A stretch of DNA of 27,769 nucleotides from positions 1 through 27,769 of the forward strand of contig JBCBKP010000039.1 in NCBI GenBank assembly GCA_038521625.1, given 5' to 3'. This document shows positions 15,054-25,180 of this stretch, piece after piece. The position numbers and the translations under genes are program-made. Within the stretch, counting starts at the first letter, position 1, and every line of letters begins with the position of its first letter. The notes beneath the pieces were generated by a model, which was not told the origin of the DNA, made no database searches, and saw only the letters and a program-made list of their open reading frames with translations. This DNA comes from JBCBKP01 sp038521625. GTDB taxonomy: Bacteria; Planctomycetota; Phycisphaerae; Phycisphaerales; UBA1924.

Positions 15054-15884
15054 GTGCCTGCCAGTTCCGGGTCATCGGAGGTCGCGATCGAGGTCGACGG
15101 CGTCACCGTGCGCTATCCCGGCGCGGTGGAGCCGGCGGTGCGTTCGCTGTCGCTGCGTGTGAATGCGGGCGAGCGTCTGGGTGTGCTCGGTCCGAACGGC
15201 GGCGGCAAGTCGACGCTGCTGGGCGTGATCCTCGGCGGGGTGCGGCCGAGCGAGGGGCGGGTGCGGGTCTTCGGGCACGAGCCGGGCCGAGCGCTCGCGC
15301 TCGGGTTGGTCGGGCACGTCCCCCAGCGCCCGTCTCTCGAGCGCGGGTTCCCGCTGACTGCGAGACAGGTGGTGCGGCAGGCGGTCTCGATCTCGCTGCC
15401 GGCATGGCGTTCGTTCGGGCGGGACGCGGCGTCGCGGGTCGACGAGATGCTCGGCCTGGTGGACTCGACGGCGTACGCCGATGAGCTCGTCGGCTCGCTT
15501 TCGGGCGGGCAGCTGCAGCGCGTGCTGATCGCCCGCGCGGTCGCGCCCGGGCCGCGGGTGCTGCTGCTGGACGAGCCGACGACCGGCGTCGACGTCTCGG
15601 GGCAGCGCCGGTTCGCGGAGATGATCGACACGCTGGTCTCGACGCTCGGGCTGACGGTGGTCACGGTGAGCCATGAGGTTCGCACGCTCGCGGCGACGTC
15701 CGACCGCGTGGCGTGCCTGAGTCGGACGCTGCACTACCACGATGCTCCGCACGGGCTGACGCGTGAGGTGTTGGCGGAGCTGTTCCAGCACGATGTCGAG
15801 GCGGTGCTGGATGGCGGCGTTACGGCGCACCCGCACGCGCCGGGCGAGGCCGGCGTGCATGAGCGCGGCGGGGCGGCGTCGTGA
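15054..15884 (+). CDS. znuC: Zinc ABC transporter ATP-binding protein
   Basis: This is the ATPase subunit of the metal uptake transporter, at the inner face of the membrane. It has Walker A GPNGGGKST, a Q-loop Gln in HVPQRPS, signature LSGGQLQR, Walker B VLLLDEPT, D-loop GVD and the switch His in TVSHE. The GTG at 15054 follows the znuA stop by three bases and gives 276 residues. GAGG at the znuA stop is very close to the start, so translation probably depends on coupling. The C-terminal tail (HPHAPGEAGVHERG) is slightly His-rich. The stop overlaps the permease start as GTGA. Confidence 0.95.
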   Translation: MPASSGSSEVAIEVDGVTVRYPGAVEPAVRSLSLRVNAGERLGVLGPNGGGKSTLLGVILGGVRPSEGRVRVFGHEPGRALALGLVGHVPQRPSLERGFPLTARQVVRQAVSISLPAWRSFGRDAASRVDEMLGLVDSTAYADELVGSLSGGQLQRVLIARAVAPGPRVLLLDEPTTGVDVSGQRRFAEMIDTLVSTLGLTVVTVSHEVRTLAATSDRVACLSRTLHYHDAPHGLTREVLAELFQHDVEAVLDGGVTAHPHAPGEAGVHERGGAAS

Positions 15885-16798
15885 GAACGATCGACTACCT
15901 GTTCAATCCCGTGTACGACGGTGACTACTGGCCGCCGGTGATCGCGACGCTGCTTGTCGCGCTGCTCGCGGGACCGCTCAGCGTGCTCGTGGTGCTGAAG
16001 CGATTGGCGTTCATCGGGCAGGGCGTGAGCCACAGCGCGTTCGGCGGCGTGGGGTTGGCGATGCTCGCGGCGGCGACCGGCGTCGGGTTCTTCGGCGCGA
16101 GCGAGGGCGGGCGGCTGCTGTCGCCGCTCGCGGCGTCGATCGTCGTGCCCGGTTTCGCGTTGCTGTCGGCGCTGGCGATCTCGCGTCTGTCGCGATCGAG
16201 CGGGCTGGACGCGGCGATCGGGGTCGTGCTGGCGGTCTCGATGGCGATCGGCGTTCAGGCGCAATCGTCGGCGGGTCGGCTGGCGCTCGAGCGTGGCTTG
16301 GCGCGGCCGCCCTCGCTGGAGCGCACGCTTTTCGGGCACGTGCTCGAGGTGGGCTGGTTCGATGTGGCGGCGTCGGCGGCGGTCGCGATCGCGGTGGGGG
16401 CGGCGCTGTGGTGGTGGCGCCGGCCGCTTCTCTTCTGGGCGTTCGACGCCGAGGGCTCGCGCGTCCGTGGTGTGCGCGGCGGTCGGATGCGCGCGCTCCT
16501 GCTCGGGATGCTCGCGATCGCGGTGGTGGTGGTGATGCAGGTCGCCGGTGTGGTGCTCGCGACGGCGATGCTGGTCTTGCCCGGCGCCGCGGCGCTGCGG
16601 CTCGGGCGGACGCTCGGGCCGGTCTTCTTGTGGTCCGTCGTGCTGAGCGTGCTGGGTGCGGCGGCCGGCGTGGTCATCGGGTTCGAACTGGATCTTCTCT
16701 TGGGGCCGTCGATCGTTGCGGCCCAGGCGGTCCTTCTCGCGATCGCGATGGCGGCGGGCGTGGCGCGGGGCAAGATGGCGCGGGGGCGGCCGCGGTAG
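15881..16798 (+). CDS. znuB: Zinc ABC transporter permease
   Basis: This is a 305-residue ABC-3 family permease with about eight hydrophobic segments. It starts MRTIDYLFNPVYDGDYWPP with GTG in the GTGA overlap with znuC, followed by GPLSVLVVLKRLAFIGQGVSHSAFGGVG, the family signature near residues 31-58 where the permease contacts the ATPase (KRLAFIGQGVSHSAF). Further on, AVVVVMQVAGVVLATAMLVLPGAAA is also typical of the family. Together with znuA and znuC this completes a zinc uptake system; manganese or iron would be possible by permease alone, but the His-rich ZnuA favours zinc. Confidence 0.93.
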   Translation: MRTIDYLFNPVYDGDYWPPVIATLLVALLAGPLSVLVVLKRLAFIGQGVSHSAFGGVGLAMLAAATGVGFFGASEGGRLLSPLAASIVVPGFALLSALAISRLSRSSGLDAAIGVVLAVSMAIGVQAQSSAGRLALERGLARPPSLERTLFGHVLEVGWFDVAASAAVAIAVGAALWWWRRPLLFWAFDAEGSRVRGVRGGRMRALLLGMLAIAVVVVMQVAGVVLATAMLVLPGAAALRLGRTLGPVFLWSVVLSVLGAAAGVVIGFELDLLLGPSIVAAQAVLLAIAMAAGVARGKMARGRPR

Positions 16799-16836
16799 CA
16801 TGGCCTCGGAGCGAGACCCGGTGGGAAAGGGGCCCG

Positions 16837-17031
16837 ATGAAGAAGATCAAGGCGGAGGTGCTGCTCGCGGAGTTGAACCGGCTCCGCAAGGACCTCGATG
16901 AGGATCAGAGCGACGTGGAGTGGTTGACGCTGCACCACGCGTTCTGCTTCGTGTCGTACAAGATGGGTGAATTTCAGGCCTATCTGGATGAGCAGGCCGA
17001 GCAGGGTGCGTTCGATGACTTCGAGCCTTGA
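16837..17031 (+). CDS. Small 64-residue acidic protein, unknown
   Basis: ATG at 16837 is preceded by AAGGGG four bases away. The product begins MKKIKAEVLLAELNRLRKDL, a helical amphipathic stretch, has WLTLHHAFCFVSYKMGEFQAYL in the middle and an acidic end (GAFDDFEP). It has no signal peptide. It lies 38 bases after znuB on the same strand and could be the last gene of the zinc operon. Codon use and ribosome binding site support it, but I do not recognise a family and will not assign a role. Confidence 0.65.
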   Translation: MKKIKAEVLLAELNRLRKDLDEDQSDVEWLTLHHAFCFVSYKMGEFQAYLDEQAEQGAFDDFEP

Positions 17032-17082
17032 GCGCCCGGGCCTGCATGCCTGCTTGCGGGGGGCGAATTCGGCCGAACCGGC

Positions 17083-17112
17083 TTGATCGGCCGGGCGTAT
17101 TTCTCCGATACT
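17083..17112 (+). promoter_or_regulatory. Possible promoter of a non-coding transcript
   Basis: TTGATC (17083-17088) and GATACT (17107-17112) are spaced by 18 bases, each matching the housekeeping consensus at four of six positions. A start near 17119 would give a transcript of about 385 bases ending at the terminator at 17470-17503. Confidence 0.35.
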
Positions 17113-17118
17113 GAGGCA

Positions 17119-17503
17119 TCACGCGCGGGCCGGCTGCCGCCGAGCGGTGAGAACCACCGCGGACGGGGCGTCGGGGCCGGCGTGACGACCGCGGCGCGTG
17201 TTCTCGTCGCGTCGCGGGCGATGAGCCCCGGGCGACGGTCCGGGGAGAAGAGCCCGGCGGTGCGGGTCGTACCCCGCGCGACGGCCGGGTCGGTCGGCCC
17301 TCGTGGCCCGTTCCGAAGGGGGTGATCCAGTGTTGATCGAGAGTACGAAGGGGCTGCGTCGCTGAGGCGCGAGCTCGACGGGGCTCGCGTGCTACGCGGC
17401 CCACGCAGGAGACCTGCGCAGGGAACCGGCCGGTGCCGGGCGCCCTCGGCAGGCGACTAAGCTCCTACGGCTGCCGGGTCCTCTGGGTCCGGCAGCTTTT
17501 TTT
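17119..17503 (+). ncRNA. Candidate structured non-coding RNA
   Basis: This gene-free stretch contains a run of perfect short hairpins on the plus strand: 17144-17160 (6 bp), 17226-17245 (6 bp), 17262-17277 (5 bp), 17283-17299 (5 bp), 17369-17388 (6 bp), 17405-17417 (5 bp) and 17426-17439 (5 bp), closing with the terminator hairpin. A GCCGAG/CTCGGC pairing could join the two ends. A possible promoter precedes it. I compared it by eye with RNase P, tmRNA, SRP and 6S RNA and found none of their conserved boxes. High GC makes chance hairpins common, so it may simply be a long 3' untranslated region of the zinc operon. Confidence 0.4.
17470..17503 (+). terminator. Strong intrinsic terminator
   Basis: GCTGCCGG (17470-17477) pairs with CCGGCAGC (17489-17496). 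The stem is extended inside by GTCC/GGGT to 12 pairs with a TCT loop, and is followed by seven T (17497-17503). This is the clearest terminator in the window. Confidence 0.93.
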
Positions 17504-17557
17504 CTTAGGTAGTCTTGCTAGCTCGTGCCGAAGTTTCGCTGGACTGTCACAGCGCTC

Positions 17558-17585
17558 TTGGTCAGGATCCGGGCTCTCGTAAAAT
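17558..17585 (+). promoter_or_regulatory. Probable promoter of the PEP-CTERM-like gene
   Basis: TTGGTC (17558-17563) and TAAAAT (17580-17585) are spaced by 16 bases. The -10 box matches the consensus at five of six positions. It lies about 100 bases before the start codon and directly after the strong terminator. Confidence 0.5.
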
Positions 17586-17687
17586 GCGTGTTGGCGCGAC
17601 GGCGCCGGAGTGAGAACGGATGTCCTGGCCGGGAGGCGGACACCGTCTGTGTCTCGCCTGGTCGGGCAAAGGAAAGGGTGGCGTGGG

Positions 17688-18380
17688 ATGAACAGGTCGC
17701 TTGCGATCCTGGCTGTCGGTGCGCTGAACGCGTCGGCATCGGGGCAGTTCTTGAGCGGTGATTTGGGTGCGGTGCTTCAGATTCGCGCGGACCCGCTGAC
17801 GGAAGAGCAGGTCGAGCAGTCTCGGCTTGCCGGGTTGCTCATCGGCGAAACCGCCTCGGTGCTCGCGAGGGGCGCGGTGCACAGCGCGGTGTACCCCTCG
17901 CCGGCGGCGATGGGCGTCGGGCTGGTCTCGGCGACGGCGGCCCTCGAGGCGACGTCGGTCAGCGGCGAGATCTCGATGGGCTGCGCGCTCAACGAGTCGT
18001 TCGGGGAGACCGTGATGGTCCACGGCTTGGCGGGGCTGATCCTTGAGTTCGAGGCCGCTGCGCGGCTCGATGTGCTGACGCTCAGCAGCGTCGGGCCGGA
18101 CGAGGGGATCTTCACCGCGTCGCTGTTCGCGTTGGATGGCCCGAGCTCTCCGCTCGATCTGACGCCAACGGGGGGCACTGTCTCGGTCCGGCTTGATGAG
18201 GGCCGCTACCAGTTGATGCTCATGTGGGACATGCTCGCGATCAATCCGGCGGGCGGATCGTCATCGCTGCTGGATCTGCCCGGGCCGTTCGCCTTCGACG
18301 CGACGCTGACGCCCGCGCCCGGGACGATCGGGCTGCTGGCGCTCGCGGGTCTGGTGGTCGCCCGACGCCGCCGCGGCTGA
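17688..18380 (+). CDS. Exported protein with PEP-CTERM-like sorting tail
   Basis: This 230-residue protein starts at ATG 17688 behind a GGAAAGGG-rich leader. The first 20 residues (MNRSLAILAVGALNASASGQ) are a signal peptide. The tail TPAPGTIGLLALAGLVVARRRRG has the tripartite form of PEP-CTERM signals (short motif, hydrophobic helix, Arg cluster) with PAPG in place of PEP. Such proteins are exported and processed by an exosortase; none is encoded here. The middle part is a beta-rich, small-residue sequence of unknown function, with SLFALDGPSSPLDLTPTGGTVSVRL. It is probably a monocistronic transcript, between its own promoter and a hairpin at 18401-18432. Confidence 0.8.
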   Translation: MNRSLAILAVGALNASASGQFLSGDLGAVLQIRADPLTEEQVEQSRLAGLLIGETASVLARGAVHSAVYPSPAAMGVGLVSATAALEATSVSGEISMGCALNESFGETVMVHGLAGLILEFEAAARLDVLTLSSVGPDEGIFTASLFALDGPSSPLDLTPTGGTVSVRLDEGRYQLMLMWDMLAINPAGGSSSLLDLPGPFAFDATLTPAPGTIGLLALAGLVVARRRRG

Positions 18381-18400
18381 GAGCGCGGGGGAGTGCAGGA

Positions 18401-18432
18401 CCGGCCGACGGGCAGGGCGGGCCGTCGGCCGG
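18401..18432 (+). terminator. GC-rich hairpin after the PEP-CTERM-like gene
   Basis: CCGGCCGACGG (18401-18411) and CCGTCGGCCGG (18422-18432) form a perfect 11-base-pair stem with a 10-base loop, 20 bases after the stop. There is no T-run, so termination is plausible but not shown. Confidence 0.45.
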
Positions 18433-18498
18433 ATTGTCGGGGCGGTGGTCCCGGTTGCCGTCTCCGTCCGGGCCGTGCGTCGGTGGTACGTTAGTGGG

Positions 18499-19596
18499 AT
18501 GACCACCGCGGCGGAGCTCTGGGGGGCCGAGGGCCAGGCACCCGACATGACGCTGATCGAGTCGGTCGGGATCGGCGAGATCGATGCCGCGGCTCGGCGG
18601 CTCGCGGGGCGTGCGCACCGCACGCCGGTGATGACTTCGAGCCGCCTCGACGCGCTGATGGGCACGCGCGTCTACCTCAAGTGTGAGAACTTCCAGCGCG
18701 TCGGCGCCTTCAAGTTCCGCGGCGCGTTCAACGCGCTGGCGCTCGTCCGCGAGGCCGCGGGCGAGGGCGAGACGCCCGGCGTGATCACGTACTCCTCGGG
18801 CAACCACGCGCAGGCGGTCGCGATGTCGGCTGCGATGCTCGGCATCCGCGCCGTGATCGTGATGCCGCGCGACGCCCCGGCGACGAAGCTCGAGGCGACG
18901 CGGGCGTACCTCTCCTGCGCCCCGGCGGGGAGCCGCGTCGTCGAGTACGACCCGTCGGAGGTCGCCCGCGAGCAGTACGGGCGCGAGCTGGCCGCGCGCG
19001 AGGGCCTCGAGCTCGTGCCGCCCTACGACGACCCGCGTGTGATCGCCGGGCAGGGGACGGTGGCTCGCGAGTTCTACCAGCAGCTCGCCGAGCGGCGCGA
19101 GACGATCGACGAGCTCTACGTCTGCTGCGGCGGGGGCGGGCTGCTGTCCGGCTGCGCGACGGCGTCGCGGGCTGTCTCGGCCGAGACGCGTGTGATCGGC
19201 GTCGAGCCGGAGGCGGGCGACGACGGGGTGCGCAGCTTCCGCGACCGGGTGCTCCGGACGGTCAAGCACCCGGACACGATCGCGGACGGGGCGCGGACGA
19301 GCTACCTGGGCCGGTACACGCTGCCGATCGTGCTCGCGCGGGTGGACGAGATGCGGGCGGTCTCGGACCGCGACCTCGCGTCGTTGGTGCGGTTCTGCCT
19401 GCAGGCGATGAAGATCGTGATCGAGCCGTCGGGCGTGCTCGGCCTGGCGGGCCTGCTCCGGGCGAGCCGCGAGCGGCGTGAGGCAGGGCGCGAGCAGCCC
19501 GGGGCGGTTGGGGTCGTCGTGAGCGGCGGGAACATCGACCCCGAGGGGATCGCGGCGGTGCTCGGGCTGGCCCCGGATCTGCACACCTCGGAATAA
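18499..19596 (+). CDS. PLP-dependent serine/threonine dehydratase family protein
   Basis: This is a fold-type II PLP enzyme of the threonine ammonia-lyase/serine racemase group, which deaminates threonine or serine to the 2-oxo acid and ammonia. Motifs are YLKCENFQRVGAFKFRGAFNAL with the PLP lysine K72, SSGNHAQAVA, the phosphate loop GGGGLLSG and VSGGNID near the end. No C-terminal ACT regulatory domain is present, so it resembles the catabolic TdcB type and not feedback-regulated IlvA. With ATG 18499 it has 365 residues; an ATG at 18547 would put the lysine near residue 56, closer to TdcB and serine racemase, and is a real alternative. Neither start has a strong ribosome binding site. Substrate choice cannot be read from the sequence. 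Confidence 0.9.
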   Translation: MTTAAELWGAEGQAPDMTLIESVGIGEIDAAARRLAGRAHRTPVMTSSRLDALMGTRVYLKCENFQRVGAFKFRGAFNALALVREAAGEGETPGVITYSSGNHAQAVAMSAAMLGIRAVIVMPRDAPATKLEATRAYLSCAPAGSRVVEYDPSEVAREQYGRELAAREGLELVPPYDDPRVIAGQGTVAREFYQQLAERRETIDELYVCCGGGGLLSGCATASRAVSAETRVIGVEPEAGDDGVRSFRDRVLRTVKHPDTIADGARTSYLGRYTLPIVLARVDEMRAVSDRDLASLVRFCLQAMKIVIEPSGVLGLAGLLRASRERREAGREQPGAVGVVVSGGNIDPEGIAAVLGLAPDLHTSE

Positions 19597-19718
19597 CGCC
19601 CTAGTTCGCAACCCCGTACGTCGACCGGCTCTGCTGGGGAATACCCGCGGTGCGCATCCGGTTCACGAGGTCGCAAGGGGAGATCAATCCGCTAGTTGGA
19701 CGTTCGAGGAGTTGGATC

Positions 19719-20507
19719 ATGCTCGGAAGGGCTAGCGCGATCTTGGTCATGACCACGCTCGTGGGGTGCGAGCGTGCGGATGAGAGCGCGGCGGGGCCCG
19801 ATGGGGTCGCCGGCCGTGGGACCGAGGAGATTGCAATGGGGATGAGCACGACGAAGACTGTGACGCGGCTGCAGCCGGTCCTGGACGAGCGGAAGGACGC
19901 TGCGGCGACGCCGGAGGACGTCCGGAAGATCTGGGAAGACGGGATCGAGGCGGTTCGGGATTCTGGCGTCACCATGCAAGCAAAGAATGTCGGCGACGGC
20001 GCCCCGGAGTTCGAGCTCCCGGACGCCCGCGGCGAGACGGTGGCGCTGGCGTCGCTGCTCGAGCGCGGCCCGGTGGTGCTGCTTTGGTATCGGGGGGGGT
20101 GGTGCCCCTATTGCAATCTGACGCTGCGTGGGTACCAGGAGATCCTGCCGCAGCTGGACGATGCCGGCGCGACGCTGGTGGCGATCAGCCCGGAGCTGCC
20201 CGACAACTCGCTCTCGACCTCTGAGAAGAACGAACTCTCGTTCACGGTGCTCAGCGACGTCGGGAACACGGTCGCCAAGGAGTACGGCGTCGTGTTCGAG
20301 GTGACCGAGGCGGTGCACGAGAAGTACAACGAGTTCTTCCAGTTCGACGACTGGAACGGCAACGACACGGGCGAGCTGCCGCTAGCGGCGACGTACGTGA
20401 TCGATACCGATGGGGTGATTCGCTGGGCGTTCCTCGACGCGGACTACGTCGCCCGGGCGGAGCCGGCGGACGTGCTCGCGGCCGTCCGCGGGCTGCAGTC
20501 CGACTGA
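19719..20507 (+). CDS. Peroxiredoxin-like lipoprotein
   Basis: This is a 262-residue thioredoxin-fold protein of the AhpC/TSA-like group. ATG 19719 has GAGGAG seven bases upstream. A lipobox LVGC (Cys17) marks it as a lipoprotein anchored outside the cytoplasm. A linker of about 70 residues leads to the domain: GAPEFELPDARGETVAL, then WYRGGWCPYCN with C129 and C132, then VAISPELPDNS, the pattern of peroxiredoxin-like proteins that reduce peroxides or act as thiol oxidoreductases. The extra Cys of CxxC makes a thioredoxin-like activity also possible. The gene at 20581 is a shorter paralogue in tandem, sharing the same layout down to LPL..TYVI.TD near the end. Confidence 0.87.
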   Translation: MLGRASAILVMTTLVGCERADESAAGPDGVAGRGTEEIAMGMSTTKTVTRLQPVLDERKDAAATPEDVRKIWEDGIEAVRDSGVTMQAKNVGDGAPEFELPDARGETVALASLLERGPVVLLWYRGGWCPYCNLTLRGYQEILPQLDDAGATLVAISPELPDNSLSTSEKNELSFTVLSDVGNTVAKEYGVVFEVTEAVHEKYNEFFQFDDWNGNDTGELPLAATYVIDTDGVIRWAFLDADYVARAEPADVLAAVRGLQSD

Positions 20508-20529
20508 CCCGAAGCAACCGATCTGATCC

Positions 20530-20557
20530 GGGGCCGCGAGGCCCCGTCGCTCCTTTT
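20530..20557 (+). terminator. Short hairpin between the two peroxiredoxin-like genes
   Basis: GGGGCC (20530-20535) and GGCCCC (20540-20545) pair around a GCGA tetraloop; a pyrimidine-rich TCCTTTT follows five bases later. It could attenuate or end the first transcript ahead of the second gene. Confidence 0.4.
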
Positions 20558-20580
20558 ACGGGATATCCACGGAGATTCGC

Positions 20581-21210
20581 ATGACCCGCAACCGTTCGAT
20601 CGCTCTTGTCGCTGGCCTCGTCGCCGGTCTGGCCGCGCCGCTGACCGCGGCTGGCACGCTCTCTTCGTTCGAGCCGGCCCCGACCGCCGAGGCGGCCGCG
20701 GAGAGCGCCAAGCGCACGGGCGATACCGCGCCCGACGTCACGCTCACGAACACCGACGGCGAGCGGGTGACGCTCGGGACGCTGCTCGAGGACGGCCCGG
20801 TCGTGATGATCTTCTACCGCGGCAGCTGGTGCCCGATCTGCAACGGCTCGCTCAAGAAGTTCGACAAGCTCCACAGCGAGTTCGAGTCGGCGGGCGCGAC
20901 GGTGATCGGCGTGGCGCCGGAGCTGCCGGCCTCGGCGCTCGCGTTCGAGGAGAAGAACGGGTTCCGTCTCGGCATCTACAGCGACGTCGGCAGCGAGGCG
21001 GCGCAGGCGTTCGGCGTGTCGTACGAGGCGCCGTCGAACTACGCCCGTTTCCTTCGCCAGGCGAACGGCGACGGGCCGCTGCAGCTCCCGCTGGGCGTGA
21101 CCTACGTGATCAACACCGACCGGACGATCTCGTGGTCGTTCGTCGAGGACAACTACCGCAAGCGTGCGAAGGCGAAGGACGCGCTGGAGGCGGTCGAGTC
21201 GATCAACTGA
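20581..21210 (+). CDS. Exported peroxiredoxin-like protein
   Basis: This 209-residue paralogue of the upstream lipoprotein has GGAG six bases before ATG 20581. The N-terminus MTRNRSIALVAGLVAGLAAPLTAAG is a Sec-type signal peptide without a lipobox, so it should be soluble outside the cytoplasm. The domain has GDTAPDVTLTNTDGERVTL, FYRGSWCPICN with C84 and C87, VAPELPAS and LPLGVTYVINTDRTI. The two copies differ mainly in the anchor and the linker. Together they suggest envelope peroxide or thiol protection. A U-rich-tailed hairpin follows 27 bases after the stop. Confidence 0.88.
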   Translation: MTRNRSIALVAGLVAGLAAPLTAAGTLSSFEPAPTAEAAAESAKRTGDTAPDVTLTNTDGERVTLGTLLEDGPVVMIFYRGSWCPICNGSLKKFDKLHSEFESAGATVIGVAPELPASALAFEEKNGFRLGIYSDVGSEAAQAFGVSYEAPSNYARFLRQANGDGPLQLPLGVTYVINTDRTISWSFVEDNYRKRAKAKDALEAVESIN

Positions 21211-21237
21211 CCGCGGGACACTGAGAGCCAGGATCAG

Positions 21238-21278
21238 CCGCCGCGAGGGCTATTTGGCCGTCGCGGCGGTTGTTTGTT
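21238..21278 (+). terminator. Intrinsic terminator after the second peroxiredoxin-like gene
   Basis: CCGCCGCGA (21238-21246) pairs with TCGCGGCGG (21261-21269) and is followed by TTGTTTGTT. It overlaps the last codons of the convergent gene at 21250-21828. Confidence 0.7.
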
Positions 21279-21828
21279 GCGCGGGCGGGAGCGGGCGGTA
21301 GTAGAGAGCAACGATCGATGAAGAATTGAACCCAGCCCAGGCGAGCTGCACGCCGTTTTCCGCGACGACGTTGATCTCGGAGTGTGTTGAACCCTCGCCA
21401 AACCCACCCCCGCTGTTCGCTGCGAATTGCTCTGCGAGCCCGATCATTCGTCCGTTCGCTGGGAATCCGACGTTGTCGACTCTTCCCGGGCCGTCGAACA
21501 CCTGCACGAAGCCACGATACACGACGACCGCGTGGACGAGGTTCCGGCCCGGCACGATCGGTACGGAGAGGTCCTGATCGCTGATACCAAGTTCCACAAT
21601 CTCGACCTCCCAAGGCCCATTGCTCATCGCCGTCGTCACCTGCTGCGACTGGATGGCGTCGAGCTGCGCTCGGATCTCGGCGAGGTCCGGTGACGTGTCC
21701 GCTACCGGGCCGGCGGGTGGATCCAGGGGGCCGAGGGCGGACGGCTGGGACGTGGCGCGGACGGCGATCGCGGCGGAGAGCGTCACGAACGACGCGATCA
21801 GGACGGCGGCGGCGGCTCTGCGTTGCAT
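21250..21828 (-). CDS. Secreted or membrane-anchored protein, unknown
   Basis: This 192-residue protein starts at ATG 21828, preceded by AAGGAG eight bases away. The first ~28 residues (MQRRAAAAVLIASFVTLSAAIAVRA) are a signal peptide or anchor. A short Pro-rich linker and a helix (AEIRAQLDAIQSQQV) precede a domain with GPWEVEIVELGISDQDLSVPI, VVYRGFVQVFDGPGRVDNVGF and a beta-rich end. I recognise no family; the helix plus beta domain might suggest a trimeric or phage-tail-like surface element, but that is only an impression. Its 3' end overlaps the terminator of the convergent peroxiredoxin-like gene. Confidence 0.72.
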   Translation of the reverse strand: MQRRAAAAVLIASFVTLSAAIAVRATSQPSALGPLDPPAGPVADTSPDLAEIRAQLDAIQSQQVTTAMSNGPWEVEIVELGISDQDLSVPIVPGRNLVHAVVVYRGFVQVFDGPGRVDNVGFPANGRMIGLAEQFAANSGGGFGEGSTHSEINVVAENGVQLAWAGFNSSSIVALYYRPLPPAQQTTAATAK

Positions 21829-21864
21829 GCGCGTGTCTCCTTGAAACGTGAGTGCGCAAGCTAC

Positions 21865-21899
21865 CGAAATGAAAGCGGCCCGCCGAGGGGGCGGGCCGC
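21865..21899 (-). terminator. Intrinsic terminator of the pyrophosphatase gene
   Basis: GCGGCCCGCC (21875-21884) and GGCGGGCCGC (21890-21899) form a perfect 10-base-pair stem with a five-base loop. On the minus strand it is followed by TTTCATTTCG. It lies 83 bases after the hppA stop, upstream of the next minus-strand gene. Confidence 0.82.
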
Positions 21900-21981
21900 G
21901 ATTCACGTGTTCTTCACGTCACCGCTCGGAGCCGTGTTTCGGCCGGGCCCGAGCGTCACAGATTTGTGTCTCGGACGGGCC

Positions 21982-24738
<2,757 letters not shown>

Positions 24739-24869
24739 CGCTTTCGATCCCCTCGAGTGGTCAGGGACGGCCCGTTCCGATGGGCCGCGTCGTGTCGTGG
24801 GTGGTGCGATCGCGGGCGGGGTCTGTCATGTCCCAGCCGCGAAGGCGATCAGGATAGACCGACGTCCCG

Positions 24870-24889
24870 GCCGGATCCGCAGATCCGGC
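24870..24889 (-). terminator. Hairpin between rpsU and hppA
   Basis: GCCGGATC (24870-24877) and GATCCGGC (24882-24889) are perfect inverted copies around a four-base loop, about 70 bases after rpsU. No U-run follows, so it may be a weak terminator or processing hairpin in an rpsU-hppA transcript. Confidence 0.35.
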
Positions 24890-24959
24890 TTCGGAATCGA
24901 CCGATTCGCGATGGTTTGCGGGGTTTGGCGACGCGAACGCGACGCCGGGGAGGGCGCGG

Positions 24960-25145
24960 TCAGTTCGCCTTGATGCGGCGGTTGTCGCTCTTGCGTGCCG
25001 CGCGGCGGCGGCGCTCGGAAGGCTTCTCGTAGTACTCCTTGCGCTTGATGTCCTTGGTTAGGCCTTCCTTCTCGCAGAGCTTCTTGAAGCGACGCATCAT
25101 CTGCTCCACGCTCTCGCCGCCACGGGCCTTGATCCGGATCGCCAT
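24960..25145 (-). CDS. rpsU: 30S ribosomal protein S21
   Basis: This 61-residue basic protein of the small subunit starts at ATG 25145, with GGAG five bases upstream. It reads MAIRIKARGGESVEQMMRRF, then KKLCEKEGLTKDIKRKEYYEKPSERRRR, the usual S21 pattern (shown in pieces), and ends in a basic tail. S21 helps the 30S subunit engage mRNA. An in-frame extension upstream (from 25214) lacks family support. It is transcribed away from the NYN-domain gene, and the 158-base gap between them contains a pair of 12-base direct repeats. Confidence 0.95.
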   Translation of the reverse strand: MAIRIKARGGESVEQMMRRFKKLCEKEGLTKDIKRKEYYEKPSERRRRAARKSDNRRIKAN

Positions 25146-25180
25146 CAGGACTCCAAACGCAGGTTCGTTCCGCCGGCGCT

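Noticed and set aside
17083..17325. An 80-residue plus-strand open frame in the gene-free stretch
   Set aside because: Arg/Gly/Ser/Pro-rich translation without a ribosome binding site, lying over the hairpins.
16847..17404. A 185-residue minus-strand frame over the end of the zinc operon
   Set aside because: It runs antisense to the 64-residue ORF and through the hairpins, with a low-complexity basic translation.
17405..17417. Cobalamin riboswitch (AGGAGACCTGC resembles part of its 3' segment)
   Set aside because: The match is short and explained by a simple hairpin; the upstream core (GGGAA...GGTG...AATCC, then CCC-GC-ACTGT) is not found in the right order, and no B12-related gene follows.
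17119..17503. RNase P RNA, tmRNA, SRP RNA or 6S RNA
   Set aside because: The GAAAGTCC-type box of RNase P, the tRNA-like end and tag frame of tmRNA and the GGTCAGG...GGAAG box of SRP RNA are all missing.
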